From: JBBIWA01 sp037439425
GTDB lineage: Bacteria; Acidobacteriota; Blastocatellia; RBC074
Assembly (NCBI GenBank): GCA_037439425.1
Contig: JBBIWA010000085.1
Coordinates: forward strand, 1 to 22,369
Length of the DNA stretch: 22,369 nucleotides
Direction: 5' to 3'
Position numbers and translations under genes: made by a program. How positions within the stretch are numbered: the first letter of the stretch is position 1; each line of letters opens with the position of its first letter. The notes below the pieces were generated by a model, which was not told the DNA's origin, ran no database searches, and was given only the letters and a program-made list of their open reading frames with translations. Positions 1 through 11,200 of the stretch are shown here, piece after piece.

Positions 1-3000
1 ACAGCGAGTGCAGACGTTTATCTACCGGGTATTCGACGTTGGTGTCATTCCATTCCACCAGCAGTTGGCGCAGCTCTTCTTCTCTCATCAAGGGCAAGGC
101 CGAGATGCGCTGTCTCGGATCAGCGACAATGCCCTCCAGCAAGGTCTCGAAATGGCCCACCAGCCGGTTGATCGTGGAAGCATCGAACAGATCAGTGTTG
201 TATTCCACGGACCCGGCGAGTCCCTGTTCCGTGTCCGTTAGCGCCAGCGTCAAATCAAACTTCGCCGACTTTCCTTCTATCGGCAGGGCCTCCAGGCTCA
301 AACCCGGAAGTTGCAAAGCCTGACGTGGCGTGTTCTGCAACACAAACATCACTTGAAAGAGGGGCGAATGGCTCAAGGCGCGATTCGGCTGTAAGGCCTC
401 AACCAATCGCTCGAAAGGTAACTCCTGATGAGCATAAGCGTCGAGCGTGACCTGGCGCACCTGCCGCAGCAGCTCTCTAAAAGTCTGATCCTTAGCTAGT
501 CTTGCCCGCAAGACCAGCGTGTTGATGAAGAGACCGATCAGGTCTTCAATCTCGGCGCGAGTGCGCCCGGCGATGGGAGAGCCGACCAGAATGTCGTCTT
601 GACCACTATAACGATGAAGCAGCGTCTGAAAAGCTGCCAGCAGCGTCATAAACAGCGTCACACCTTCGCGCCGGCTCAAATCCTTGAGCAATTCTGAAAG
701 TTCTTTTGGGAGCCGGATCGGCTGCGTGGCGCCGCGAAAAGTCTGCACTGCCGGCCGCGGACGATCCGTTGGTAATTCCAACACAGGCTGACTCCCACTC
801 AACTGCTGTCGCCAGTAGGACAACTGCTGCTCGAGCAGCTCGCCTGCCAGCCACTGCCACTGCCAGTAAGCATAATCAGCATATTGAACCGGCAACTCCG
901 GCAGAGGCGACGGACGTCCTTGACTGAAGGCTTTGTACAACGCCGCCACTTCTTTGATCAGCACTCCGATCGACCAACCATCAGAGATGATGTGGTGCAT
1001 CGTGAAGAGTAAGACCTGATCCTCCCTGCTCAACTGTACCAAACTCACTCTGAAGAGCGGGCCGCGCGCCAGATCAAAAGGCCGCCGGGCCTCTTCATTA
1101 GCCAGCTCGATGGCCTTGGCTTCTCGCTCGTCTTCGGGCAAGCCAGTTAGATCTATTCGCAGCAGCACTAATGAGCAAGTTGGCGAAATAACCTGAACCG
1201 GTCGTCCACCGACATTGGCGAAAGTGGTGCGCAGAATTTCGTGGCGACGCACGATCTCGCTCAAGCTCGCTTCGAACGCGGCCTCGTTCAAGTTTCCACG
1301 TAGCCGGATGGCTGCCGGGATGTTGTAGAAACTGCCGCTGAGTGAAAATTGATCGAGAAACCACAGCCGCTGCTGCGCAAACGATAGAGGCAACTCCCCC
1401 TCGCGGGAGACGGGCTGGATGGGTGGAAGCGGCGCTACGGCTCCTCGCGCTGCGCCAATGCGCTTGGCCAGCTCCATCACCGTGGGCGATTCAAAGAAGG
1501 CGCTTAACGGCAGTTCAACCTGAAACGCTTCCCGAATCCGGGAGATGATCTGAGTTGCCAGCAGCGAGTGGCCGCCCAGCACGAAGAAGTTCTCATCAAT
1601 ACCGACACTATCCAGCTTGAGCACCTCGGCCCATATCCCGGCCAGAGCTTCTTCTATCGGGTTGCGTGCAACGGCAAAGCTGCCTTCACGCCTGACCTTG
1701 ACTTGATCCGGTGCGGGCAAGGCTTTGCGATCCACTTTGCCATTAGGCGTCAGCGGCAGAGCCTCCAAGATCACAAAGGCCGACGGCACCATATAATGGG
1801 GTAAGCTCTTCTCCAGGTAGCTTCGCAGCTCGCTGAGAGTGGGAACGCTCTCTTCAGGCACGAGGTAAGCCACCAGCCGCTTCTCACCAGGCGTATCCTC
1901 TCTGGCAACGACAACAACGTCCTTAATCGCCGGATGCCGGATGAGCGCTGCTTCGATCTCTCCCAGTTCGATGCGGAAGCCGTGAAGCTTCACCTGATGA
2001 TCGCGCCGCCCAAGGAATTCGATGTTGCCGTTAGGTAGATAGCGGGCCAGGTCTCCAGTGTTGTAGAGCCGTGCGCCGGGCTTCTCACTAAACGGATTCG
2101 GAATCCACTTCTCGGCCGTCAGCTCAGGTCGCTTCAGATATCCCCGCGCCAGGCCATCACCACCGATGTATAACCCGCCAACCACGCCCACCGGCACGGG
2201 ATTCAAGTGAGCATCCAGCAGGTAGATCTGCGTGTTAGCAATGGGGCGGCCAATGGTGGCCGGCCCGTCGGCTTTTCTCAAAGCGAATGTGGAATAGGTT
2301 GTGTCCTCAGATGGGCCATAAAGATCAAAGACCCGCCGGATCGTCTCCTGTTGATAAATCTCCCTGACCAGCTGCGTCTTGAGTGGCTCGCCAGCCAGAT
2401 TGACAGTCCGCACCGAAGAAGGCACGCTGCCCATTCTCACCAGCTCTGCCATCGCCGACGGAACAGTGTTGATCAGAGTGACTTCTTCCGCAGCGGGCAG
2501 CTCTGGCAATTGCAAAGCATTCTCAGCCAGGATGCAGCAGCCGCCCCAGCTCAAGGTCACAAAGAGCTCAAAGACTGAAAGATCAAAGCAGATTGAGGTC
2601 GAAACCAGCACCCCGGCCAGCTCCTCCGAAGTGAAGACCTCCCTGGCCCAGCAGATCAGCGCCACCGCGTTACGATGCTCAATGGCGACCCCTTTGGGCC
2701 GCCCCGTCGAACCCGAAGTGTAGATGACATAGGCCAGATTGTCTGATGAGACGTCGCTAGCAGGATTCTCTTCCCTCTCTGAGGCGATCTCCGCCCAATC
2801 CGTGTCCAGAGATACGAGCTTGGCTGTAACTGCCGGAAGCTCTCTCTTGAGCCGCTCTTGTGTAAGCAGCACGGGAGCCTGTGTATCCTCCAGGATGAAT
2901 CCCAGCCGCTCTTTGGGATAGGCCGGATCAAGCGGCACATAAGCCCCGCCAGCTTTGAGTGTGGCCAGCAGTCCTACCACCATCTCCACAGAACGTTCCA

Positions 3001-4567
3001 CACATACGCCTACTAGCGCTTCCGGTCCCACACCCAATTTCTGCAGGTAATGTGCCAGTTGATTGGCCCGGCGATTCAACTCGCGGTAAGTGAGTCTCTG
3101 GTCTTCAAAAATGAGCGCCGTCGCTTCGGGAGTTCGCTCTACTTGAGCCTCAAATAGCTCGTGCAGCCGTAGCTGCTTCGGATAATCAAGCGCCGTCTCA
3201 TTCCATTCAAAGAGCAGTTGCTTGCGCTCCGCTTCCGTCAGAATTGGCACCTCAGATACTTTCTGCTCCGGATGGGCCGCGAAACTTTCGAGCGCAGTCT
3301 GCAAATGTCCCAGCATCCGGCCGATCACCTGAGCGTCATAACTGCTGCTGTCATAAATGATCTTCAGAGCTAGCTCTCTCCCCGGTCCGGCGAAGAGAGT
3401 GATCGGATAGTTGTCCTTTTCAATGACCCGGAAGTCGCTCACCTCCACCGCTAGCTTGCGCTCCGAAAGCGTAGGGTCTGCCGGATAGTTTTCAAAAGCG
3501 TAGAGGATGTCAAACAACGGCAGCCCACGCGGCACTTCGCTCCAGCTCTGTACCTTCACAAGCGGGCTGTACTCATAGTGGCGCATCTCGACCTGTTGCT
3601 CTTGAATGGCCTTCAGCCACTCGATCAATGAGGTCGGCGCCAAAAGGTGCACTCGCGTGGGCAGCGTGTTGACAAACAGTCCAACCATCGAATCAACGCC
3701 GGGCAGCTCAGCCGGGCGACCTGAAACGACCGATCCGAAGACGAGATCTTCTTCTCCGCTGTAACGGCTCATCACCAAAGCTAGAGCACCCTGCACCAGC
3801 GTGTTCAGAGTTAGTTGAGACCGCCGCGCCAAAGCCTGCAAAGCCGCAGTTGCAGCTTCTGACAACCTGATGCGTTGTTCCTCGTGGTGCGCCCCAGCGT
3901 GATTGCCCTTCCCATCAACTCGCGCGATACCCAGATTGGTCGGAGCGGTGAAACCTTTGAGAGTGCGCCGCCAGAATTTTTCAGCCTCTCCTATATCCTG
4001 CCGCTGCAACCAGGCAATGTAATCGCGAAAGGGGCGGCTCGGCGGCAAAGCCGCGTTTTGTCCATTAGATAAGGCCTCGTAGACGGTGAAGACTTCCTTG
4101 ATCAGCAACCGCAACGACCAGCCATCGAGCAGAATGTGGTGATGGCTCCACACCAGGCGATAGGTATCATCGCCCACTCGAAACAGAGCCAGGCGCATTA
4201 GCGGCGCTCTGGCAAGCTCAAAGCCGCGCTTACGGTCGGCTTCTAAAAAGGCCTCAAATCGCGCTTCCTGTTCCTCTGCCGGCAGAGGGCGCCAGTCCTG
4301 CTCTTCAAGCGGCACACTCACCTCTCGTCCGACCACCTGCATCGGTCTCTCCAGATTCTTCCAGACGAAGGCCGTGCGCAAAATTGAATGCCGCTCCAGA
4401 ACCTGTTGCCAGGCGCGCTCTAATATCGCCACATCCAGATGGCGCAGCGTGCAGGTGACCTGCGTGATGTAGACGCCCGAATGCGGAGCATAGAGGCTAT
4501 GAAAAAGCAGCCCCTCCTGCATCGGAGAGAGAGGATAGGTATCTTGAATCTTTTTGCCTTTTGTCAT
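1..4567 (-). CDS. NRPS, C(DCL)-A(Ala?)-T-C-..., 3' end beyond left edge
   Basis: Continuous reading frame of about 1522 codons with no stop, leaving the window at base 1. The start is ATG 4567, fixed by an in-frame TGA two codons upstream; the Shine-Dalgarno is weak. Order seen: C domain (about 8-445; YPLSPMQEGLLFH start typical of DCL domains, active HHILLDG at H143-G149); A domain (about 465-960; A3 TSGSTGRPKG near 617, NGKVDRKALP near 945); T domain (LGGHS, phosphopantetheine Ser1001); second C domain (about 1075-1510; HHIISDG with H1191-G1197; LCL-like PLSFAQQRLWFLDQ); then the linker to the next A domain. My hand-read specificity code for A is DLFNNALTY(K), which I remember as an Ala-type signature. 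A DCL start fits the preceding synthetase, which ends in an epimerization domain. It probably accepts the D-residue, adds Ala and passes the chain on. Substrate is inference; domain calls are secure. Confidence 0.95.
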   Translation of the reverse strand, partial: MTKGKKIQDTYPLSPMQEGLLFHSLYAPHSGVYITQVTCTLRHLDVAILERAWQQVLERHSILRTAFVWKNLERPMQVVGREVSVPLEEQDWRPLPAEEQEARFEAFLEADRKRGFELARAPLMRLALFRVGDDTYRLVWSHHHILLDGWSLRLLIKEVFTVYEALSNGQNAALPPSRPFRDYIAWLQRQDIGEAEKFWRRTLKGFTAPTNLGIARVDGKGNHAGAHHEEQRIRLSEAATAALQALARRSQLTLNTLVQGALALVMSRYSGEEDLVFGSVVSGRPAELPGVDSMVGLFVNTLPTRVHLLAPTSLIEWLKAIQEQQVEMRHYEYSPLVKVQSWSEVPRGLPLFDILYAFENYPADPTLSERKLAVEVSDFRVIEKDNYPITLFAGPGRELALKIIYDSSSYDAQVIGRMLGHLQTALESFAAHPEQKVSEVPILTEAERKQLLFEWNETALDYPKQLRLHELFEAQVERTPEATALIFEDQRLTYRELNRRANQLAHYLQKLGVGPEALVGVCVERSVEMVVGLLATLKAGGAYVPLDPAYPKERLGFILEDTQAPVLLTQERLKRELPAVTAKLVSLDTDWAEIASEREENPASDVSSDNLAYVIYTSGSTGRPKGVAIEHRNAVALICWAREVFTSEELAGVLVSTSICFDLSVFELFVTLSWGGCCILAENALQLPELPAAEEVTLINTVPSAMAELVRMGSVPSSVRTVNLAGEPLKTQLVREIYQQETIRRVFDLYGPSEDTTYSTFALRKADGPATIGRPIANTQIYLLDAHLNPVPVGVVGGLYIGGDGLARGYLKRPELTAEKWIPNPFSEKPGARLYNTGDLARYLPNGNIEFLGRRDHQVKLHGFRIELGEIEAALIRHPAIKDVVVVAREDTPGEKRLVAYLVPEESVPTLSELRSYLEKSLPHYMVPSAFVILEALPLTPNGKVDRKALPAPDQVKVRREGSFAVARNPIEEALAGIWAEVLKLDSVGIDENFFVLGGHSLLATQIISRIREAFQVELPLSAFFESPTVMELAKRIGAARGAVAPLPPIQPVSREGELPLSFAQQRLWFLDQFSLSGSFYNIPAAIRLRGNLNEAAFEASLSEIVRRHEILRTTFANVGGRPVQVISPTCSLVLLRIDLTGLPEDEREAKAIELANEEARRPFDLARGPLFRVSLVQLSREDQVLLFTMHHIISDGWSIGVLIKEVAALYKAFSQGRPSPLPELPVQYADYAYWQWQWLAGELLEQQLSYWRQQLSGSQPVLELPTDRPRPAVQTFRGATQPIRLPKELSELLKDLSRREGVTLFMTLLAAFQTLLHRYSGQDDILVGSPIAGRTRAEIEDLIGLFINTLVLRARLAKDQTFRELLRQVRQVTLDAYAHQELPFERLVEALQPNRALSHSPLFQVMFVLQNTPRQALQLPGLSLEALPIEGKSAKFDLTLALTDTEQGLAGSVEYNTDLFDASTINRLVGHFETLLEGIVADPRQRISALPLMREEELRQLLVEWNDTNVEYPVDKRLHSL

Positions 4568-4744
4568 TTGTCATCTACCATTCGCTACCTTGCCAGTACC
4601 TAAGTCTTCGCTCGCCCTCAGCCCGCAAACGCAGCCCGGCAGCCTGCGCCGGAGCGAAGCCCCCTGGAGAGAGCCGCCCCCAATTATCCCTTCGCAGGCG
4701 ACAGAGATAGGAGAAATGCCAGACGCAGCCGTAGCAGCAGAAGG

Positions 4745-4898
4745 GGTGCAATTAAAAGTGGGACCGGACTGCAACGGCTCGCCCTGACAGAACGGCCTGC
4801 CCTCACGAGCGCACGCTTGCGAGCGTGCCTGATTTGTCTACTTCCGCAGCACGCAAGATGCGTGCGCTCGTGAGGGTGAGTCCTACTTTTAATTACAC
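4745..4898. repeat. Imperfect inverted-repeat (MITE- or REP-like) element, 154 bp
   Basis: Outer arms 4745-4764 and 4879-4898 are complementary at 18 of 20 positions. Inner arms 4800-4816 (ccctcacgagcgcacgc) and 4860-4876 are perfect 17-nt complements. Between the inner arms is a further near-palindrome, gcacgcttgcgagcgtgc. The left side has about 35 nt between outer and inner arms; on the right they are almost adjacent. There is no transposase gene. It could be a non-autonomous mobile element, a REP-type sequence or a structured RNA element in the leader of the downstream NRPS gene. Confidence 0.7.
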
Positions 4899-4972
4899 CC
4901 GTGCGGAAGGTAAAGCACAGAGAGCTCTCTGCTCTTTGCCAATAGTGATGAAAGATCATAACAGGCTGCCGC

Positions 4973-5026
4973 TTGCGAATTTCGGATTGCGAATTTCGGA
5001 TTTGGAATTTCAATTCGCAATTCGCA
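4973..5026. repeat. 14-bp tandem duplication with inverted half-copies
   Basis: The unit ttgcgaatttcgga occurs exactly twice in tandem (4973-4986 and 4987-5000). It is followed by ggaatttcaattcgcaattcgca, which contains reverse-complement pieces of the same unit. The segment is AT-rich compared with its surroundings and can fold into a hairpin. Function unknown; probably a simple intergenic repeat. Confidence 0.65.
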
Positions 5027-5103
5027 CATTTCCCCCTAGCTCCACAGCAGCGGCCTGGACGATAAGCTCGCTAAACCTGTGGCTTGCGCCTGGAGCGATC
5101 AAC

Positions 5104-5124
5104 AGGCCGCTCCTAACGGAGCTA
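5104..5124 (+). repeat. Dispersed GCTCCT repeat, copy 1
   Basis: Reads aggccgctcctaacggagct(a). It matches the core of the family whose best form is CTATAgATAGGtCGCTCCTnnnCGCAGCTnA, but lacks the CTATA start and is the most degenerate copy. Confidence 0.5.
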
Positions 5125-5146
5125 GTGATTGAGAACGACCTGACAA

Positions 5147-5177
5147 CTATAAACTGGTCGCTCCTGACCGCAGCTAA
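5147..5177 (+). repeat. Dispersed GCTCCT repeat, copy 2
   Basis: Starts with ctataaactggtcgctcct and ends with gaccgcagctaa. It contains the CTATA start, the GGTCGCTCCT core and the CGCAGCTAA end of the family, in the same orientation as copy 1 about 43 bp away. Confidence 0.65.
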
Positions 5178-5292
5178 TTTACAAACAAGTTTTATAGCGC
5201 TTTCCACTCCCGTGAGGAGAGTTTTGCAGCTGCGGGAGCGGTGGGAAAAAAGATCTCCTCTGCTCCGCTTCTCCCCCTCCCCCGCTCTCAAA

Positions 5293-8200
5293 TTATCTCC
5301 CCTCAAACTCAACCTCATCGAATACGCGCTCAAGTTCGTGCTGATCCAGTTGCGCTAGCGAGAAGTCCGAAGGCGTGTAGCCGCCCACTTCGGGAGACTG
5401 GCAATGAACGATGATTGCACGCAAAGCCTCAAGAAAGCTTTCAGCCAGGCGCTCAATGGTAGAACGGCGATGAAGGTTTTCGCTGTATCTCCAGCTCAAC
5501 TGGAGGCAACCGCCAAAACTGCGGCCACTGATCTCCAGCAAATGATACCGGCTTCCGCGCGGGCTATGCACCGGGCCGCTGGAGGAGCGCGCGGGCGCAA
5601 ACGGCGAGCCGGCGGGTAGTACTTGATCTAACTGGCCCAGGTAGTTGAAACTCACTTCAGCTCGAGGCAGGGTGCGCAGCTTCTCACTCACTTCTGGATC
5701 CTGGCTCAGATACCTCAGCAAGCCATAGCCAATGCCTCGATTCGGAATGCGGCGCAGTTGTTCTTTGACCGACTTCAAGAGCTCTCCGGGATCAAACCTG
5801 GGGATGAGGGGATTTCCCTCTGTTCCCCTGCTCCTCTGCTCCCCTGCTCTTCTGCTCCCTTGGCTGGTCGCCGGCTTGCGCGGTACCTCCAACAACACCG
5901 GGTAGATGGTCGTAAACCAGCCGACGGTGCGCGACAGGTCTACATCATCGAAGATGTCTTCCCGCCCGTGCCCTTCCAGGTGGATGAGCAGGTGGCGCTC
6001 ACCGGTCCACTCCGAAAAGGCTTGCGCCAGCGCGGCCAGCAACACATCGTTGATCTGGGTGCGATAGGCCTCCGGCACTTCCTGCAAGAGAGCTGTGGTC
6101 TCTTCAACACTCAGCGATACCACTACGCTCTGAGCCGACGCTTCGGTGTTAACGCCGCCAGGATAGTCTACCGGCAACTGCGGCGTGCGTGTGCGCGCTG
6201 CGTCCAACCAATAGCTCTGCTCCTCCTTCACGGTAGAGACTTGCGCATACTCGACCAGACGTTCGGCCCACCGCTTGAACGAAGTTGTCTTGGGCGGCAA
6301 CCGCATCTGCTCGCCGCGACTCAATTGCTGATAGCACGTCTGCAAGTCTTCAAGCAGGATTCGCCACGAGACCCCATCAACGGCCAGATGGTGAATAATG
6401 ATCAGCAAGCGAGCTGACTTCCCCGGCCCTAAATCAAATAGCGCCACGCGCAACAGCGGGCCTTCAGCCAGATTCAAGCTGGCTTGCAATTCGGCTGAGC
6501 GGGTCTCAATGGCCAGTTTCTGCTCTGCCTCAGGCAACTTCGATAAGTCTATCAGCGAGAAAGGCACCCTTCCGTCCGGGGCTATGATGGTTTGTCGCCA
6601 TCCGGACTCCTCTTGCGTGAACCGCAACCGGAGCGCATCGTGATGAATAAGCAATTGTTCTACAGCTCGCTCTAACAGAGCAGGCTCCAGAGCCTGCTTC
6701 ACCTCCAGCAAAATGGCCTGATTCCAGTGGTGTGGATCAGGAAGCTCCTGTTCGAAGAACCAGTGCTGAATCGGCACGAGCGGCAGCGCACCGGTGACCA
6801 GACCTTGCTCGGCCTCTATCGCTGGAGTGCTTGCAGCCACGGCAGCCAGCTCAGCAATGGTCTGGTATTGGAAAATCTGCTTGGGAGTGAGCCGCAGCCC
6901 GGCTTGATTGGCCCTGGCAATGATCTGAATGCTGAGGATCGAGTCTCCGCCCAGCTCAAAGAAGTTGTCGTGAATGCCTACTCGTTCAAGTCCGAGCACA
7001 CTGGCCCAGACCTGGGCCAGCATTGCTTCAGTCTCATTGCGCGGAGCAATGTAATCTCTTCCTAACTCTGGTCTAGCTGTGTCAGGCGCAGGCAGCGCCC
7101 GGCGATCCAGTTTGCCATTCTCCGTCAGCGGCAACGCATCGAGCATGACAAAAGCTGCTGGCACCATGTACTCGGGCAGCTTCACCTTCAAAAAGTCGCG
7201 CAGCTCGCTGACCGAAGGAGCCTCTCCCTGTTTGGCTACCAGATAAGCTACCAGCCGCTTTTGTTGGAGCCGGTCGCTCCCGGTACTGTCTTGCGCCAAA
7301 ACCACGGCTTCACGAATGGCCGGATGTTGGGCCAGCACCGCTTCGATTTCTCCCAGCTCGATGCGGAAGCCACGGATCTTCACCTGATGATCTATCCGCC
7401 CCAGATACTCCAGGTCTCCATCCGCCAGATAGCGCGCCAGGTCTCCAGTCTTATACAACCGTGCTCCTGGCTCTTGGCTGTAAGGGTCGGGAATGAACCG
7501 CTCGGCAGTCAACTCCGGGCGATCAAGATAACCGCGCGCCACACCCGCCCCGCCCACGTACATTTCGCCCGCCACTCCGATGGGCGCCAGGTTCAGGTGC
7601 GCATCCAACACCAGAATGCGCAAATCAGGGATCGCGCCGCCGATCACACTTCCTTTACCCTCTTTCAAGTCGGCGGCCCAGATTGGCCAATAGCTCACGT
7701 GCACGGTCGTCTCCGTAATGCCGTACATATTGACCAGCTGCGGGCGCTGATCTCCGTGGCGCTCAAACCACGGTTGCAAGCTTTGTAGCTCCAACGCTTC
7801 ACCACCAAAGATGACCAGCCGCAGGGCCAGTTCCCCGGCATACGAACTGGCTCCTGCTGCTGTCTCTTCAGCTTGGATAAGCTGTCGGAAGGCTGAAGGA
7901 GTCTGGTTCAAGACTGTCACCTGCTCCTTGCTAAGTAGCTCATAGAAGGCTTCTGGTGACCGGCTCATCAAGTAAGGTACTACCACCAGTCGCCCGCCAT
8001 AGAGCAAAGCTCCCCACAGCTCCCAAACCGAGAAGTCAAAAGCGTAGGAATGAAACAGGGTCCAGACATCCGTTTCGTCGAACTGATACCAATCCTGTGT
8101 AGCGGCGAACAGACGAACTACATTCGCGTGATTGACCAGCACACCTTTCGGCCTACCAGTCGAGCCTGAGGTGTAGATCACATAGGCTAGGTTCTCCACT

Positions 8201-11200
8201 CGGGTCTCATTGCTGAGGTTTGCTGCGCTCTCTTGCGCGATCCTCTCCCAATCCGCGTCCAGGCAGATCACCTGCGCTTGATGTTGAGGCAAGCGATCGA
8301 GCAGCAGCTGCTCGGTCAACAGCACAGGCGCTTGACTATCGGCCAGCATGAAAGCCAGCCGCTCCTTCGGATAAGCCAGGTCCAATGGCAGGTAAGCGCC
8401 GCCAGCTTTGAGAATGCCCAGAATGGCAACGACCAGATTCAGCGATCGCTCCATACACAAACCCACTAGCACATCCGGCCCTACACCCAGGCGGCGCAGG
8501 TGATGAGCCAGCTTGTTGGCGCGCTCATTGAGCTGAGCGTAGGTGAGGCACTCCCCTTCACAAACCACGGCAATATTGTTTGGCGTTCGCTCAACCTGCG
8601 CTTCAAACAGTTGGTGGAGGCAGGCCTCCACTGAATAAACGGCTTGGCCGGCGTTCCAGGTCAGTAACTGATGGCGCTCGGCTTCGGTCAACAGGGGCAA
8701 ATCCGAAAGGCGAAGCTCTGGACGAGCGACGGCAGCTGCGAGCAAGGTCCGGTAGTGGCCGAGCATCCGGCTGATAGTGGAATCATCGAACAAATCCGTG
8801 TTGTATGAGACCTGCCCAATCAACCCACTTGCGGTCTCCCTAATGGCCAGGATCAAATCAAATTTCGTCGTTTCACCTTCAACCTCCAGTGGGGTCAAAG
8901 TCAAACCCGGCAGCTCTAGAGTCTGTCCCGGTGTGCTCTGCATCACGAACACCACCTGGAATAAGGGCGTACGGCTCAGGTCGCGTTCGGGCTGCAATTC
9001 ATCCACCAGCTTCTCGAAGGGCAGATCCTGATGAGCCGAAGCTTCTAGTGCCACTTCGCGCACCCGATCTATAAGTTCGCGAAAGCGCGGATTGCCCGAC
9101 AGATCGGTGCGCAACACCAGGGTATTGACGAAGAATCCAACCAGAGCCTCAATCTCCACCCGATTGCGATTGGCAATAGGCGAGCCGATGATGATGTCAT
9201 CTTGCCCGCTATAGCGATAAAGCAATGCTTTGAAGGCCGCTAGCAGCGTCATAAACAGCGTGACGCCTTCTCGCTGACTGAGCGTCTTGACCGCTTCAGA
9301 AGAGGCTGCGCCCAGCTCCACCGCCTGGTGCGCCCCACGGAAGCTCTGCACCGCAGGTCGTGGCCGGTCAGTGGGCAGTTCGAGCACCGGAAGCGTGCCA
9401 CCCAGTTTTCGCCGCCAGTAGGCCAGTTGCGCCTCCAGTACTTCACCCTGCAACCACTTGCGCTGCCACACGGCAAAATCGGCATACTGAATCGGCAGTT
9501 CAGGCAAGGGTGAGGGTCTTCCGGCAGAAAAGGCTTCGTAGAGCGCAGCGATCTCTCGAATGAGAATCCCGGTTGACCAGCCGTCAGAGACAATGTGGTG
9601 CATCGTCAAAAGCGCCACATGCTCATCTGCGTCTAACTTCAGCAACCGAGCGCGCACAAGCGGTCCATTGGCCAGATCGAAGGGACGGCTGGCTTCTTCT
9701 GCTGCTATCTGTCGGGCTGCGATCTCACGCTGCTGCTGCGGCAGCAGGCTGAGGTCTTCTACCGGCAAGCTGATAGGTTGAGCCGGAGCGATGACCTGCA
9801 GCGGTCTTCCTTCGAGGGCCGGGAATGTCGTGCGCAAAACTTCGTGACGCCGCCGGATCTCAGTGAGCGTCTGTTCCAGGGCGGGCACATTGAGCTGGCC
9901 CTTTAGCCGCACCGGAGCAAAGATGTTGTAGAAGGGGCTTGCTGGCTCCCATTGATCAAGAAACCACAATCGCTGTTGGGCGAAAGACAGAGGCAGCTCT
10001 CCATCCCTTGAGCAGCGCTCTATAGGCGGTGCTTGTACACCCATCCCAGCCTTCATCATTGCTTCAAGGCTAGCTGCGGTCCCGGCTACGGTCGGCGCGT
10101 CAAACAGGCTGCGAAGCGGCAACTCCACCTTGCAGGCTTCTCGCAGGCGCGAAATAAGCTGCGTAGCCATCAGCGAGTGCCCGCCCAATTCAAAGAAATT
10201 GTCATTCACTCCCACTCGCTCAATGCCTAAAACTTCAGCCCAGATCCCTGCCACTATCTCTTCCACCTGCGTCCGTGGCGCAACATATTCTCTGCTCCCT
10301 GCCCTACCCTCAGGCTCCGGCAACGCCTGCCGATCCACCTTCCCATTGGCCGTCAGCGGCAGCCGCTCCAACACCACTAGCCCCCCTGGCACCATATACT
10401 CCGGTAAGCGCTCCCTCAGAAACTTCATCAACTCACTGCTCCTGACCTCAGCTCCCACCTTCCCCACCACATACCCCACCAGCTCCCTCTCTCCACTCAC
10501 TCCCTCTCGCACCACCACCACACTCTCGGCTACCTCGGCGTGTTGCTTTAAAACGGCTTCGATCTCTCCTAGCTCCACTCGATAGCCACGCACCTTCACC
10601 TGCTCATCCCGCCGCCCTAAAAACTCTACTCGCCCATCCGGCAAATAGCGCCCCACATCCCCACTCCGATACATCCTCCCACCACCTACCTCGCTGTAGG
10701 GGTCCGGCAGATAGACCGCAGCCGTCTGCTCCGGCTGCCCTAGATAGCCTCGCGTCACCTGCGCCCCACCAAGGTAGATCTCTCCCTCAACCCATACCGG
10801 CACCGGTCTCAACTCCTCATCCAGCACATAGACTCTCACATTCCCCAACGGCCATCCTAACGGCACGCTTCTCTGCTCCTCTCCTACTTCGCCGCTCAAG
10901 ACTCCCACCGTCGTCTCGGTCGGCCCATAGTGATTGAACACTTCACATCCTGGCCCTAACTCCCTCACCCGCCTCACCAACTCCCAACTCGCAGCTTCTC
11001 CACCCAACACCAGGCGCCGTCGCGGTAGCACCCCCTCACCTTGACTCGTCCCAAGCAGCGCCCTCAAATGGGACGGCACGATCTTCAAACAATCCACTTG
11101 ATGGCGAGTGATGTACTCCCCTAACGCTGCTGCATCGCTGGCTCGCTCCGCCTTCACCAAGTGCACACACCCACCACTGCACAAGGCCGGCCAGATCGCC

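Larger units (their letters stand above)
4568..5292. other. 725-bp intergenic gap between two NRPS genes
   Basis: There is no convincing gene on either strand. Small open frames such as minus 4684-5013 and plus 4825-5358 lie across the repeats and resemble no protein family I know. The gap holds a large imperfect inverted-repeat element (4745-4898), a 14-bp tandem duplication next to an inverted copy (4973-5026), two copies of the dispersed GCTCCT-type repeat (5104-5124, 5147-5177) and a purine/pyrimidine-biased stretch (about 5230-5290). The unusual length between genes whose products should act consecutively suggests accumulated mobile or repeat DNA. I cannot identify a promoter or terminator with confidence. 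Confidence 0.7.

Noticed and set aside
1..4567. Possible frameshift in the left NRPS, since it lacks a complete frame in the window
   Set aside because: Translation from ATG 4567 stays in one frame to base 1, with motifs in order. It is simply cut by the window edge.
4571..4774. Minus-strand open frame of 67 codons just upstream of the left NRPS
   Set aside because: It is in frame with the NRPS but separated from it by a stop, lies across the inverted-repeat element, and has no recognisable domain or ribosome binding site.
4684..5013. Minus-strand 109-codon frame in the 725-bp gap
   Set aside because: Its Arg/His-rich part is a translation of the inverted repeat; there is no family resemblance and no supporting start signal.
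5758..6417. Plus-strand 219-codon frame opposite the E domain
   Set aside because: It is antisense to a strongly conserved NRPS domain; long frames opposite NRPS genes are expected from codon bias.
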